This document shows, one piece after another, positions 22,233 through 31,407 of a stretch of 64,000 nt of DNA. Every line of letters starts with the position of its first letter. Position 1 is the first letter of the stretch. The notes below the pieces were generated by a model that saw only the letters and a list, made by a program, of their open reading frames with translations, made no database searches and had not been told where the DNA came from. The stretch comes from DASUPK01 sp963744105. GTDB lineage: Bacteria; Actinomycetota; Thermoleophilia; Solirubrobacterales; 70-9. The stretch spans positions 1 through 64,000 of the forward strand of contig CAVUSJ010000006.1 of assembly GCA_963744105.1 (NCBI GenBank). The letters are read 5' to 3'. Made by a program: the position numbers and the translations under genes.

Positions 22233-22591
22233 TGCCGCGCGCCACCAACGCCGTCGCCCGCAAGAAGCGTAGGAAGAAGGTCCTCGGCCGCGCCAAGGGC
22301 TACTTCGGGCGCAAGCACTCGAGCTACCGGTTCGCGAACGAACAGGTGATGCGCTCGGACGCCTACGCGTACCGCGACCGGCGCGCGCGGAAGCGGGACT
22401 TCCGGCGCCTGTGGATCACGCGGATCAACGCCGCCGCCCGGCAGGAGGGCATGAGCTACTCGCAGTTGATTAACGGCCTGAAGAGGGCCGAGGTCGACGT
22501 GAACCGCAAGATGCTCGCCGACATCGCCGTCAACGACCCCGATGGCTTTCGCCGATTCGTGGAGCTCGCCCGGGAGGCTGCCGCCACCTAG
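22232..22591 (+). CDS. rplT: Ribosomal protein bL20
   Basis: A 119-aa large-subunit assembly protein. Diagnostic parts are MPRATNAVARKKRRKKVLGRAKGYFGRKHSSYR and RDRRARKRDFRRLWITRINAAARQEGMSYSQLINGLKRA. It overlaps rpmI by one base and is followed by a strong terminator, so rpmI-rplT forms its own unit. In other bacteria L20 represses its own operon by binding the leader; no such leader is apparent here. Confidence 0.98.
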   Translation: MPRATNAVARKKRRKKVLGRAKGYFGRKHSSYRFANEQVMRSDAYAYRDRRARKRDFRRLWITRINAAARQEGMSYSQLINGLKRAEVDVNRKMLADIAVNDPDGFRRFVELAREAAAT

Positions 22592-22618
22592 CTCAAGGCA
22601 GCCAGTGCAAGATTCCCC

Positions 22619-22647
22619 GGGCGGTCCGCAGAGCGGCCGCCCTTTTT
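22619..22647 (+). terminator. Intrinsic terminator of rpmI-rplT
   Basis: GGGCGG-T-CCGC pairs with GCGG-CCGCCC around a 3-base loop with one bulged T, followed by TTTTT. It is a textbook rho-independent terminator. Confidence 0.9.
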
Positions 22648-22678
22648 CGTTTCAGGCCTCATATCCAACCCCGCGCAG

Positions 22679-23386
22679 ATGATCACCAGCCCACAGAACG
22701 AGAAGCTCAAGCTGATCCGCCGCCTCGGCCGGCGTCGCAGCCGTGAGCGCGAGGGGCTGTTCGTGACCGAGGGCGAGGACCTGCTCGCCGCGGCGCGCGA
22801 GGCCGGCATCGAACCGGTGGAGCTGCTGACCGCCGCGGGCGAGGCGCTCGGGGGCACCGAGGTGGAGCCGGCCCTGCTTGCGCAGGTCTCGAAGCTCGGG
22901 TCCGGCACGCGGGCGATCGGGGTGTGGCGTGAGGCTTGGGCGGACGAGGCGATTGCGCCCTGCGTCTACCTGCACGGCGTCTCGGACCCGGGGAACGTCG
23001 GGACGGTCGTCCGCACCGCCAACGCGCTGACGGGTGGGTCCGTGGTCCTGGGACCCGACTGCGCCGATCCGTATGGACCGCATGCGGTCCGGGCGAGCAT
23101 GGGCGCCGTGTTCGCCGAGCCGCTGGTGCGGGAGGGGATCGGGGCAACCCCCGGACCGCGAGCCGCGCTCGTCGTTCATGGCGGCGAGCCGCTCGACGCG
23201 CTCGCCGGCGCCGCGACGCTCTGCCTCGGCGCCGAGCGGGAGGGGCTGCCGGACGAGGTGATGGAGCGGTGCGACGTGAGGGTGACCATCCCGGTTCGTG
23301 AGAGCGCGGAGTCACTGAACGTCGCCGCGGCGGCTGCCATCGCGCTGCAGCGGATAGCGTCCGAAGCTGGAGAAGGCCATGGTTGA
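22679..23386 (+). CDS. TrmH/SpoU-family RNA 2'-O-methyltransferase
   Basis: A 235-aa SPOUT methyltransferase that transfers a methyl group from S-adenosylmethionine to a ribose 2'-OH in rRNA or tRNA. The three motifs are present: motif 1 DPGNVGTVVRTANAL with the catalytic-side Asn and Arg, motif 2 LGAEREGLP, motif 3 IPVRESAESLNVAAAAAIAL. The N-terminal ITSPQNEKLKLIRRL part matches the 23S rRNA methyltransferase branch often encoded beside rplT and pheS. Its 3' end overlaps pheS by eight bases. Confidence 0.92.
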   Translation: MITSPQNEKLKLIRRLGRRRSREREGLFVTEGEDLLAAAREAGIEPVELLTAAGEALGGTEVEPALLAQVSKLGSGTRAIGVWREAWADEAIAPCVYLHGVSDPGNVGTVVRTANALTGGSVVLGPDCADPYGPHAVRASMGAVFAEPLVREGIGATPGPRAALVVHGGEPLDALAGAATLCLGAEREGLPDEVMERCDVRVTIPVRESAESLNVAAAAAIALQRIASEAGEGHG

Positions 23387-24497
23387 GCGCATCGAGGAGA
23401 TCCGGAAGGAGGCGGCCGACGCGATCGGCGGCGCCTCGACGACCGCCGAGCTCGAGGAGCTCAGGGTGCGCTACCTGGGGCGGAAGGCGGAGCTCACCCA
23501 GATCCTCCGTGGGATCGCTGAGCTGCCGAAGGAGGAGCGCGGCCCGGTCGGCAAGTCCGGCAACGTGGCTCGCCGCGAGCTCGAGTCGCTGCTGGAGTCG
23601 CGCAGCTCGGAGCTCGACGCCAGCGAGCTCGGAACCCGGCTGGCCGAGGACGCGATCGACGTCACGCTGCCGGGGGCGCCCCCCGTGCCGGTCGGCGCCC
23701 AGAATCCCCTTCTCCGCACCCAGCGCGAGATCGAGGACATCTTCGTCGGCTTGGGCTACTTGGTGATGGAGGGGCCCGAGGTCGAGCTCGACTACTACAA
23801 CTTCACCGCGCTCAATCACCCGCCGGGGCACCCGGCCCGGATGGCGCAGGACACCTTCTACGTGGATCCCTCGACGCTCAGGGGCGACCTCAGCATTCCC
23901 TCCGATGGGGACGAGCTGCCTCCCGGCCCGGAGGACGTCGTCCTGCGCACCCACACCTCGCCCATGCAGGTCCGGTCGATGGAGTTCCAGCCCCCGCCGA
24001 TCTTCATCGTGGTCCCGGGGCGCTGCTACCGGTCCGATCCCTTCGACGCGACCCACAGCCCGATCTTCCATCAGGTCGAGGGGCTCGCCGTCGGCCCTGA
24101 CATCACCCTGGCCGACCTGAAGGGCACGCTCGACGAGTTCGCGCGCGCGATCTTCGGCCCCGAGCGCGAGACGCGCTTCCGCCCGGGGTTCTTCCCCTTC
24201 ACCGAGCCGAGCGTCGAGGTCGACGTCTCGTGCTTCCGCTGCGGCGGCAGTGGGCAGCTGCCGGACGGGTCGCGCGATCCCCTCTGCAAGGGGATCGGCT
24301 GGATCGAGATCCTCGGCGCCGGCATGGTCGACCCGAACGTCTACGGCTTCGTGCGCGAGTCGGGCTACGACCCCGAGGAGATCCAGGGGTTCGCATTCGG
24401 CATGGGGATCGAGCGGATTGCGATGCTCAAGTACGGGGTCCCTGACCTGCGCAAGTTCTTCGAGAACGACGTGCGTGTCCTGGAGCAGTTCCGATGA
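23379..24497 (+). CDS. pheS: Phenylalanyl-tRNA synthetase alpha subunit
   Basis: A 372-aa catalytic subunit of the (alpha-beta)2 PheRS. An N-terminal coiled-coil arm (VRYLGRKAELTQILRGIAELPKEERG) precedes the class II core with HPPGHPARMAQDTFY, LRTHTSPMQVRSM, GRCYRSDPFDATHSPIFHQVEG and the motif 3 GFAFGMGIERIAMLKYG. A Cys-rich insert, CFRCGGSG and PLCKGIGW, is present, as in several actinobacteria and clostridia. It overlaps the methyltransferase upstream and pheT downstream (ATGA). Confidence 0.97.
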   Translation: MVERIEEIRKEAADAIGGASTTAELEELRVRYLGRKAELTQILRGIAELPKEERGPVGKSGNVARRELESLLESRSSELDASELGTRLAEDAIDVTLPGAPPVPVGAQNPLLRTQREIEDIFVGLGYLVMEGPEVELDYYNFTALNHPPGHPARMAQDTFYVDPSTLRGDLSIPSDGDELPPGPEDVVLRTHTSPMQVRSMEFQPPPIFIVVPGRCYRSDPFDATHSPIFHQVEGLAVGPDITLADLKGTLDEFARAIFGPERETRFRPGFFPFTEPSVEVDVSCFRCGGSGQLPDGSRDPLCKGIGWIEILGAGMVDPNVYGFVRESGYDPEEIQGFAFGMGIERIAMLKYGVPDLRKFFENDVRVLEQFR

Positions 24498-26953
24498 GGG
24501 CCCCCGACTCCTGGCTGCGCAGCTACTGCGACCCGCAGCTCTCGGTCGCGGAGCTCGCCGACGAGCTCGCGATGCACTCGATCGAGGTCGAGCGGATCAC
24601 GCACGCAGGCGCCCCGGACCCCGAGGGGTTCGTCGTCGGCAAGGTGCTGTCGGTCGAGAAGCATCCGGATGCCGACAAGCTCAGCGTCTGCGAGGTCGAC
24701 GCGGGGGATGGCGGCCGGACGATCGTCTGCGGCGCTCCAAACGTGGCCGAGGGCCAGACGGTCCCGGTGGCGCTGCCCGGTGCCGTGATGCCCGACGGTA
24801 CGAAGCTCGGCAAGGCGAAGCTGCGGGGAGTCGAGTCGAACGGGATGATCCTCTCGGAGGCGGAGCTGGAGCTCGGAGATGACGCGGCCGGAATCGCGGT
24901 CCTCGAGAACGGCTGGTCGCCGGGCACGCCACTGGGCGAGGTGATCCCGGTGTCCGAGCCGGTGATCGAGTTGGAGCCGACCTCCAATCGGGTGGACTGC
25001 TTCGGGGTCTACGGCGTCGCGCGCGAGGTCCACGCGATCACCGGCGATTCGCTGGCCGCCCCGCCATGGGATGAGGACGCCGAGGCGACCGGCGAGGGCA
25101 CCGTGACCGACTACGCCTCGGTCACCGTCGAGGTGCCGGAGCTGTGCCCTCGGTTCACGGCTCGCGTCTTCACTGACGTCCAGCTGGGGCCGTCGCCTCT
25201 CTGGCTCAAGGCCCGGCTGATCGGCGCCGGCATGCGGCCGATCAACAACGTCGTCGACATCACCAACTACGTGATGCTGATGACGGCGCAGCCGCTGCAC
25301 GCCTTCGACCTCGACAAGGTCCCGGACGGGGCCCTGACCATCCGCACGGCCGAGCGGGGGGAGAAGATGACCACCCTCGACGACGTGGAGCGGACGTTCG
25401 ATGAGGACGCGGTGCTGGTCTGTGATCGCAACGGCCCCTCCGGGATCGCCGGGATCATGGGCGGCCAGGTCTCCGAGGTCTCGGAGACGACCACCCGCGT
25501 GCTGCTCGAGGTCGCGACCTGGAACGGCGTCAACATCCTGCGCACATCGCGCAAGCTCGGGCTGAGGACGGACGCGTCGAACCGCTTCGAGAAGCAGCTC
25601 CACCCCGAGCTGGCGCTGCGCGGCCAGCGGATCGCCTCGCAGCTGATGGTCGAGCTCTGCGGCGCGAAGCTGGTGCCGGGAACGATCGACGAGGCGGCTG
25701 AAGTGCCCGAGCCGCACCGGCTGCGCCTGCGCCACGAGCGCGTCGCGCGGCTGCTCGGGATGGAGATCTCTCCCGAGGCGTGCATCGAGTACCTCGAGCG
25801 CCTCGACTTCGAGGTCGATCGCGACGGCGACGACCTGGAGGTGACCGTGCCCTTCCACCGGCACTACGACGTGATTCGTGAGGTCGACCTGGTCGAGGAG
25901 GTCGGCCGGATCCATGGCTACGCGGAGAACCTTCCGGCCAGCCTGCCCTCGACGAGCGGGCAGGCGGGACGGCTCACGCGTGAGCAGCGGCTGCGCCGCA
26001 GGGCCGAGGACGCGATGCGGGACCTGGGCTTCGATGGCGTCGTCGATCTCAGCCTCACCGACCCCGGGATGCCCGGGCGCCTGCGGATCCCCGATGGGGA
26101 TGTAAGGGCAGAGCCGATCCGGGTCTTGAATCCCCTGTCCGCGGAGCACTCGGTCGAGCGGACCGCGGTGATCGGTTCGCTGCTCGACGCCGCGAGCCAC
26201 AACCGCGCTCACGGCGCGGAGCGCGTCGCGCTCTTCGAGTCGGGCCGCGCCTACCTGCGCGAGGGCAGCTCGCCGCAGGACGGCGTCCTGGCCGGCAAGT
26301 TTGTCGGCAAGCGGCCGGCGGTGGCGTATGAGCCCTGGCGGATCGCTTCGATCACCGCCGGACCGCTGAGGCCCGGCTCCTGGCGGAGCGACGAGGTCGA
26401 GGCCGACTTCTATTCGCTCAAGGCCGTTCTGGAGGCGCTCGCCCGCCAGCTCGGGGCGGACGTGGAGGTGGTTCCCGGCGAGGAACCCTTCCTTCATCCG
26501 GGCCGCAGCGGCCGAGTACTTGTCGAGGATGAGGACGCCGGGTGGATCGGCGAGATCCATCCGCTCGTCTGCCGCGAGTGGGACCTCGAAACGGCCGCCG
26601 GATTCGAAGTCGACCTCGCCCCGCTGGTCGCCGCTTCGCCGGTCGGCGAGGAGTCCTACGAGGACGTGATCACTTACCCCGCCGTCCATCAGGACGTCGC
26701 GGTCGTCGTCGACGACTCCGTGCCCGCGGCCGAGGTCCGCGCCGCCGTGCTGGAGGGCGGGGGCGAGTTGCTGGGCTCGGCGGAGGTCTTCGACCTCTAC
26801 CGCGGCGAGCAGGTCGGAGAGGGCCGCAAGAGCCTGGCGCTGCGGCTCACCTTCAGAGCGCCGGACCGGACGCTGACCGACGAGGAGGTCGCCGAGCGCA
26901 GAAAGGCCATCGAGGCCGCCGTCGAGAAGATCGGGGGGTCGATCCGTGAATAG
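24494..26953 (+). CDS. pheT: Phenylalanyl-tRNA synthetase beta subunit
   Basis: An 819-aa partner of PheS. Domains in order: tRNA-binding OB-fold (VVGKVLSVEKHPDADKLSVCEVD), the B3/B4 editing domain (RPINNVVDITNYVML), B5 (LRHERVARLLGMEIS), catalytic-like core (YDVIREVDLVEEVGRIHGY) and the C-terminal anticodon-binding FDX-ACB domain (YPAVHQDVAVVVDD). Length is normal. Four-base overlap with pheS and eight-base overlap with argC indicate one transcript that joins tRNA charging and arginine synthesis genes. Confidence 0.97.
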   Translation: MRAPDSWLRSYCDPQLSVAELADELAMHSIEVERITHAGAPDPEGFVVGKVLSVEKHPDADKLSVCEVDAGDGGRTIVCGAPNVAEGQTVPVALPGAVMPDGTKLGKAKLRGVESNGMILSEAELELGDDAAGIAVLENGWSPGTPLGEVIPVSEPVIELEPTSNRVDCFGVYGVAREVHAITGDSLAAPPWDEDAEATGEGTVTDYASVTVEVPELCPRFTARVFTDVQLGPSPLWLKARLIGAGMRPINNVVDITNYVMLMTAQPLHAFDLDKVPDGALTIRTAERGEKMTTLDDVERTFDEDAVLVCDRNGPSGIAGIMGGQVSEVSETTTRVLLEVATWNGVNILRTSRKLGLRTDASNRFEKQLHPELALRGQRIASQLMVELCGAKLVPGTIDEAAEVPEPHRLRLRHERVARLLGMEISPEACIEYLERLDFEVDRDGDDLEVTVPFHRHYDVIREVDLVEEVGRIHGYAENLPASLPSTSGQAGRLTREQRLRRRAEDAMRDLGFDGVVDLSLTDPGMPGRLRIPDGDVRAEPIRVLNPLSAEHSVERTAVIGSLLDAASHNRAHGAERVALFESGRAYLREGSSPQDGVLAGKFVGKRPAVAYEPWRIASITAGPLRPGSWRSDEVEADFYSLKAVLEALARQLGADVEVVPGEEPFLHPGRSGRVLVEDEDAGWIGEIHPLVCREWDLETAAGFEVDLAPLVAASPVGEESYEDVITYPAVHQDVAVVVDDSVPAAEVRAAVLEGGGELLGSAEVFDLYRGEQVGEGRKSLALRLTFRAPDRTLTDEEVAERRKAIEAAVEKIGGSIRE

Positions 26954-27962
26954 GGTCCTGGTGGCAGGGGCGTCCGGGTACGCGGGGGCGCTCGCGGCGG
27001 AGCTCGTCCGCACGCATCCGAGCCTTGAGCTCGCACGCGTCACGGCGCGGACGGACGCCGGCAGGAAGCTGAACGAGCTCTATCCGCAGTACGGCGTCGA
27101 TCTCGTGCTCGAGGAGCCCGTCGCCGAGGGTGGGGCGGACGTCGACGCAGCGATCGTCGCCTATCCGCACGGCGCCGCCGCGCCGGTGGTCGCCGCGCTG
27201 CGCGAGCAGGAGGTGAAGGTGGTCGATCTCTCGGCGGACTTCCGCCTGCACGATCTCGACACATACGGCCGCTGGTACGGGGAGCACGGCGCGCCGACGC
27301 TGCTGGGCGACGCCGTCTACGGGCTCACCGAGCTGCACCGCGAGCAGATCGCGGGAGCCGATCTGGTCGCCAATCCGGGCTGCTACCCGACGGCCAGCAT
27401 CCTGGCCCTGGCGCCGCTCGCGGCGGAGGGGCTGATCGAGGACGTGGTGATCGACGCCAAGTCCGGCGTCTCCGGGGCCGGACGGGCCGCCGAGGAGGAG
27501 ATGGCGGTCGTCAAGGAGACCGACGACACGAGGCCATACAAGGTGGCCGGGCACCGCCACACGCCGGAGATCGCCCAGGAGCTGGCGGAGCTGGCGGGAG
27601 GAAATGGAGCGAACGACGCCTTTGCGGGTCTCACCTTCGTGCCGCATCTGATGCCCTTCGACCAGGGCGAGCTGGTCAGCTGCTACGTGAGGACCTCCGA
27701 GCCGGTCGACCCTGCGCGGATGCTCTCCCTCTACGAGGAGCGCTACGGCGACGAGCCGTTCGTCGAAGTGACCTCCGACCCACCCGGCGTCAGCGGGGTC
27801 AGGGGCACCAACCTCTGCCGGATCCACCTGGCTCTCAACGAGGCCTCCGGCCGCACGCTGGCCTTCGCCTCGATCGACAACCTCTGGAAGGGAGCCGCCT
27901 CGCAGGCGATCCAGAACCTCAACCTGATGCTCGGGCTGCCCGAGGGCGAGGGGATCTCATGA
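26946..27962 (+). CDS. argC: N-acetyl-gamma-glutamyl-phosphate reductase
   Basis: A 338-aa NADPH-dependent enzyme making N-acetylglutamate semialdehyde, the third step of arginine synthesis. The start NRVLVAGASGYAGALAAELV is the NADP-binding fold; the catalytic Cys lies in VANPGCYPTASILAL, and the histidine-rich VAGHRHTPEIAQEL is typical. GTG start within the end of pheT. First gene of the argCJBD run. Confidence 0.96.
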   Translation: MNRVLVAGASGYAGALAAELVRTHPSLELARVTARTDAGRKLNELYPQYGVDLVLEEPVAEGGADVDAAIVAYPHGAAAPVVAALREQEVKVVDLSADFRLHDLDTYGRWYGEHGAPTLLGDAVYGLTELHREQIAGADLVANPGCYPTASILALAPLAAEGLIEDVVIDAKSGVSGAGRAAEEEMAVVKETDDTRPYKVAGHRHTPEIAQELAELAGGNGANDAFAGLTFVPHLMPFDQGELVSCYVRTSEPVDPARMLSLYEERYGDEPFVEVTSDPPGVSGVRGTNLCRIHLALNEASGRTLAFASIDNLWKGAASQAIQNLNLMLGLPEGEGIS

Positions 27963-29125
27963 GTCCTGCGACGCAGACATTCTTCCGCTCGCGGTGGGTG
28001 AAGCCGCCGCCGGAGTTCGAGCAGCTCGACCCGGCGGAGCTCGCGCCGGGATTTCGCGCGGCTGGTGTGGCCTGCGGGCTGAAGGGGGGCGGCGCGACCG
28101 ATGTCGGCGTGCTGGCCTGCGATGCGGAGAATGTCCGCTCGGCGCTGGCCTTGACGCGCAACGCCGCCGCCGCCGCGCCGGTTCGCGTCTGCCGGCAGGA
28201 GTGCGAAGCGGGCGCGCTGAGGGCCGTGGCGGTGAACTCGGGAAACGCGAACGCCGCGACCGGGGAGCAGGGCTACCGCGACGCGCTCGCGATGCGGGAT
28301 GCCGCGGCCGAGGCGCTGGGCGTCGAGCCCGTCACCGTGGCGGTGGCGGAGACCGGGACGATCGGAGTCCCCCTCGACATCGAGGCCGTGACCGCCGGAG
28401 TCCTCGAGGCGGTCCAGGGCCTCTCCGCGAGCGGCGGCGAGGACTTCGCCAACGCGATCACGACCACCGACAAGGGCCCGAAGCGGTGCACCATCAAGGC
28501 CGGCGAGGTCACGGTCTCGGCGCAGGCAAAGGGCGCCGGGATGATCGAGCCGGGCTTCGCCACGATGCTGTGTTTCGTGCAGACGGACGCCGTGATCGAG
28601 GACCCGGACAAGGTCCTTCGCTCCGCGCTCGCGGACTCGATGGAGCGGATCACAGTCGATGGCCAGATGAGCACCAACGACACCGTGCTGCTGCAGGCGA
28701 CGGGCTCGTCGGGCGCGGTGCTCCCGAAGGGGCTCCTGGAGGCCGTGCTCCTCCAGCTCGCGCTCGAGATCGTCGCCGACGGGGAGGGCGCGACCCGAGT
28801 GGGCCGGGCCGAGGTCACCGGTGCCAAGAGCTCCGAGGAGGCGGAGCGGGTGGCGAGGGCGATCGCCAACTCCCCTTTGGTGAAGACGGCGCTGTTCGGC
28901 CGGGACTCCAACTGGGGGCGGATCGCCCAGGCGGCCGGCATGGCGCTCGCCGGGGAGGAGCTCGAGGAGCTCGGGCCCGATCGGATCCAGGCCGCGGAGC
29001 TCGCCTCGGAGGGGACGGAGGCCGAGCTGTCGATCAACCTGGGACGCGGCAAGGCGAGCGCGCACGTCTACTTCAGCGATCTGACCCACGACTACATCCG
29101 GATCAACGCGGAGTACACGACGTGA
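27959..29125 (+). CDS. argJ: Bifunctional ornithine acetyltransferase / N-acetylglutamate synthase
   Basis: A 388-aa ArgJ, which recycles the acetyl group between N-acetylornithine and glutamate. It is made as one chain that cleaves itself before the Thr of the conserved KGAGMIEPGFATML region. Also visible are NSGNANAATGEQG and the C-terminal YFSDLTHDYIRINAEYTT. Presence of argJ means the cyclic acetyl pathway is used. It overlaps argC (ATGA) and argB (GTGA). Confidence 0.96.
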   Translation: MSPATQTFFRSRWVKPPPEFEQLDPAELAPGFRAAGVACGLKGGGATDVGVLACDAENVRSALALTRNAAAAAPVRVCRQECEAGALRAVAVNSGNANAATGEQGYRDALAMRDAAAEALGVEPVTVAVAETGTIGVPLDIEAVTAGVLEAVQGLSASGGEDFANAITTTDKGPKRCTIKAGEVTVSAQAKGAGMIEPGFATMLCFVQTDAVIEDPDKVLRSALADSMERITVDGQMSTNDTVLLQATGSSGAVLPKGLLEAVLLQLALEIVADGEGATRVGRAEVTGAKSSEEAERVARAIANSPLVKTALFGRDSNWGRIAQAAGMALAGEELEELGPDRIQAAELASEGTEAELSINLGRGKASAHVYFSDLTHDYIRINAEYTT

Positions 29126-29961
29126 CCAGCTCGATCGAAACTCTTCTCGAGGCGCTCCCCTACATCCGGGAGTTCCACGGCCGCACGATCGTGATCAAGT
29201 ACGGCGGCGCCGCGATGCGCGATGAGGAGCTCCGCGAGGCATTCGCGCGCGACGTCGTGCTCCTCAAGTATGTCGGGATGAACCCGGTGATCGTCCACGG
29301 CGGCGGCCCGGAGATCACCCACTACATGGAGCGGATGGGGATGGAGGTGAAGTTCGTCGAGGGCCTCCGCGTCTCCGACGCCGAGACCGTCGAGGTCGCG
29401 AAGATGGTCCTGCTCGGCAAGATCAACTCGGACATCCTCACGCGGCTCAACCGCCATGGCCAGCCGGCGGTGGGGCTGGGAGGGGAGGACGGGTCGCTCT
29501 TCGAGGTGAGGCCGGTGGGGCAGTCCGCCGACGTCGGATTCGTGGGCGAGATCACGAACGTGAACGTGGACGTGATCGACCACATCGCCGAGGACTACAT
29601 CCCGGTGATCGCCTCCGTCGGCACCGACCGCGAGGGCGCGTCCTACAACGTCAACGCCGACGAGGCCGCGGGCAAGGTCGCGGCCGCGATGCCGGCCCAC
29701 AAGGCGATCTTCCTGACGGACGTGGACGGCTGGCTCCGCGACCCCGATGATCCCGAGTCCCGCATCTCGCAGGCCACGGCCGACGAGGTCAGGGCCGCGC
29801 TCGACAGCGTCGGCGGGGGCATGCGGCCCAAGCTGACCGCCTGCGTCGACGCGATCGCGGGCGGGGTGGAGGCGGCGCACATCGTCGACGGGCGGCGCCC
29901 GCACAGCCTCCTGCTCGAGCTGTTCACCGACGCGGGCATCGGCACCAAGATCACCGCATGA
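29122..29961 (+). CDS. argB: Acetylglutamate kinase
   Basis: A 279-aa amino-acid kinase phosphorylating N-acetylglutamate. Landmarks: IVIKYGGAAMRDEELREAFARDVVLLK, VHGGGPEITHYMERMG, YNVNADEAAGKVAAAM and GGMRPKLTACVDAI. The GTG at 29122 overlaps the argJ stop by four bases; a much longer frame upstream only shadows argJ. In the cyclic pathway this enzyme is usually inhibited by arginine; the N-terminal helix present here (SSIETLLEALPYIREF) is compatible with the arginine-sensitive form, which is inference. Confidence 0.96.
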   Translation: MTSSIETLLEALPYIREFHGRTIVIKYGGAAMRDEELREAFARDVVLLKYVGMNPVIVHGGGPEITHYMERMGMEVKFVEGLRVSDAETVEVAKMVLLGKINSDILTRLNRHGQPAVGLGGEDGSLFEVRPVGQSADVGFVGEITNVNVDVIDHIAEDYIPVIASVGTDREGASYNVNADEAAGKVAAAMPAHKAIFLTDVDGWLRDPDDPESRISQATADEVRAALDSVGGGMRPKLTACVDAIAGGVEAAHIVDGRRPHSLLLELFTDAGIGTKITA

Positions 29962-31130
29962 AGCTCGCCGAGCTTCAGGAGCTGGAGTCCCGCTGGGTGA
30001 TGCAGACCTACCCCCGCGCCCCGGTGGAGCTCGTTCGCGGGGAGGGCGTGCGCGTGTGGGACTCCGACGGGAAGGAGTACCTCGACTTCCTCTCCGGGAT
30101 CTCGGTCTGCTCCGTAGGCCACTGCCATCCCGCCGTGGTCGAGGCCGTCCGCGAGCAGGTGGGCACGCTCACGCACACCTCGAACCTCTACCTGACCGAG
30201 GGAGGTGTCCGGCTCGCGCAGCGGCTCTGCGAGTCGAGCCTCGGCGGCCGGGCGTTCCTCTGCAACTCGGGCACGGAGGCGAACGAATGCGCGATCAAGC
30301 TGGTCCGCAAGCACGCGCACGGTCGCGGCGTCGCGGAGCCCGAGATCGTCGTCCTCGAGGGCGCGTTCCACGGGCGGACGATGGGGTCGCTCTCGGCCAC
30401 GCCCGGCCTGTCGACGAACGAGAGCTTCGCCCCCTATCTGCCCGGCTTCCGGTCGGTGCCGCGGAACGACCCCGATGCCCTGCGCAAAGCGGTCGGGGAT
30501 AGAACGGCCGCGGTCATGCTCGAGCCGATCCAGGGGGAGACCGGCGTCCACGTCGTCCCGGACGAGGTGATCGTCGCCGCCCGAGAGGCCTGCGATGCTG
30601 CCGGCGCCCTGCTGGTGTTCGACGAGATCCAGACCGGGATGGGGAGGACCGGCTCCCTCTGGGCCTACGAGCAGCTGCCGGTGCGTCCGGACGTGATGAC
30701 GACGGCCAAGGCGCTCGGCGGTGGCCTCCCGGTCGGCGCCTGCGTGACGACGCCCGAGACGAGCGAGGTCCTGGAGCGAGGAGATCACGGCTCGACCTTC
30801 GCGGGAGGCCCGCTGATCGCGGCTGCGTCTCTCGCGGCATTCGAGGTGATCGACGACCCGGACCTGCTCCGCCGGGTGCGAGACTTCGGGTCCCGGTTCA
30901 CGGATGGCCTCGAGAAGCTCGGTCCGGTCGCGGAAGTGCGTGGACGCGGCCTGATGGTCGGCGCCCGCCTGGAGGGGATCGACGCGAAGGATGCGGCCGG
31001 ACGCCTGCTCGCCGAGGGCCTGATCGCGAACCCGATCGGTGCCGACACCCTGCGGTTTCTACCCCCGCTGGTGATCGACGAGGCGGACGTCGACGAAGGC
31101 CTTGCGATTCTTAGCCGGACGCTCGTCTAG
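29958..31130 (+). CDS. argD: Acetylornithine aminotransferase
   Basis: A 390-aa class III PLP aminotransferase forming N-acetylornithine. Visible are FLSGISVCSVGHCHPAVVEA, FLCNSGTEANECAIKL, the cofactor-contacting VFDEIQTGMGRTGSLWAYE, and the Schiff-base Lys in TTAKALGGGLPVGA. It overlaps argB by four bases and closes the arg run. Its stop codon lies inside the TAGGAT hexamer that precedes the exopolysaccharide locus. argF and argH are not in the window; argG lies at 59598. Confidence 0.96.
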   Translation: MKLAELQELESRWVMQTYPRAPVELVRGEGVRVWDSDGKEYLDFLSGISVCSVGHCHPAVVEAVREQVGTLTHTSNLYLTEGGVRLAQRLCESSLGGRAFLCNSGTEANECAIKLVRKHAHGRGVAEPEIVVLEGAFHGRTMGSLSATPGLSTNESFAPYLPGFRSVPRNDPDALRKAVGDRTAAVMLEPIQGETGVHVVPDEVIVAAREACDAAGALLVFDEIQTGMGRTGSLWAYEQLPVRPDVMTTAKALGGGLPVGACVTTPETSEVLERGDHGSTFAGGPLIAAASLAAFEVIDDPDLLRRVRDFGSRFTDGLEKLGPVAEVRGRGLMVGARLEGIDAKDAAGRLLAEGLIANPIGADTLRFLPPLVIDEADVDEGLAILSRTLV

Positions 31131-31133
31131 GAT
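31128..31133 (+). promoter_or_regulatory. -10-like hexamer at start of exopolysaccharide locus
   Basis: TAGGAT overlaps the argD stop codon and lies exactly seven bases before the GTG at 31141. It suggests a separate leaderless transcript for the first exopolysaccharide genes. Confidence 0.5.
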
Positions 31134-31140
31134 CGGCTCC

Positions 31141-31407
31141 GTGAACACTCGCGCCCGCTGGACGGTCGGGATCCTGGTCGCCGTCGTGATCGGTCTCGTG
31201 GTCGGCCTGATCGTCGTGATCGGGGACAACAACAAGAACGACAACACGAGCACGACCGTGCCGATCCAATCGGTCACCGCCCCGACGACCGCCCCGACCA
31301 CGACCAACCAGACCACCACGTCCTCGACGCCCACGCAGACCAACGGCGGGACTCCCGCACCGACGACGGGCGGGACCGGCACCCCAGGCGGCACAGGCGG
31401 GCTCTGA
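31141..31407 (+). CDS. Small membrane-anchored Thr-rich protein
   Basis: An 88-aa protein with one N-terminal membrane helix (WTVGILVAVVIGLVVGLIVVIG) and an extracellular tail rich in Thr, Pro and Gly (TTVPIQSVTAPTTAPTTT and similar). It has no recognisable domain and no LPxTG motif. Such low-complexity tails are often glycosylated or span the wall. It directly abuts the C5-epimerase/deacetylase gene (next codon is its GTG), so it probably belongs to the polymer-modifying unit. Function unknown. Confidence 0.7.
   Translation: MNTRARWTVGILVAVVIGLVVGLIVVIGDNNKNDNTSTTVPIQSVTAPTTAPTTTNQTTTSSTPTQTNGGTPAPTTGGTGTPGGTGGL

Noticed and set aside
24365..27043. Very long minus-strand open frame opposite pheT and argC
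   Set aside because: Strong plus-strand family matches cover the same DNA; the opposite frame is open only because of GC-rich codon bias and has biased Arg/Asp/Val composition without motifs.
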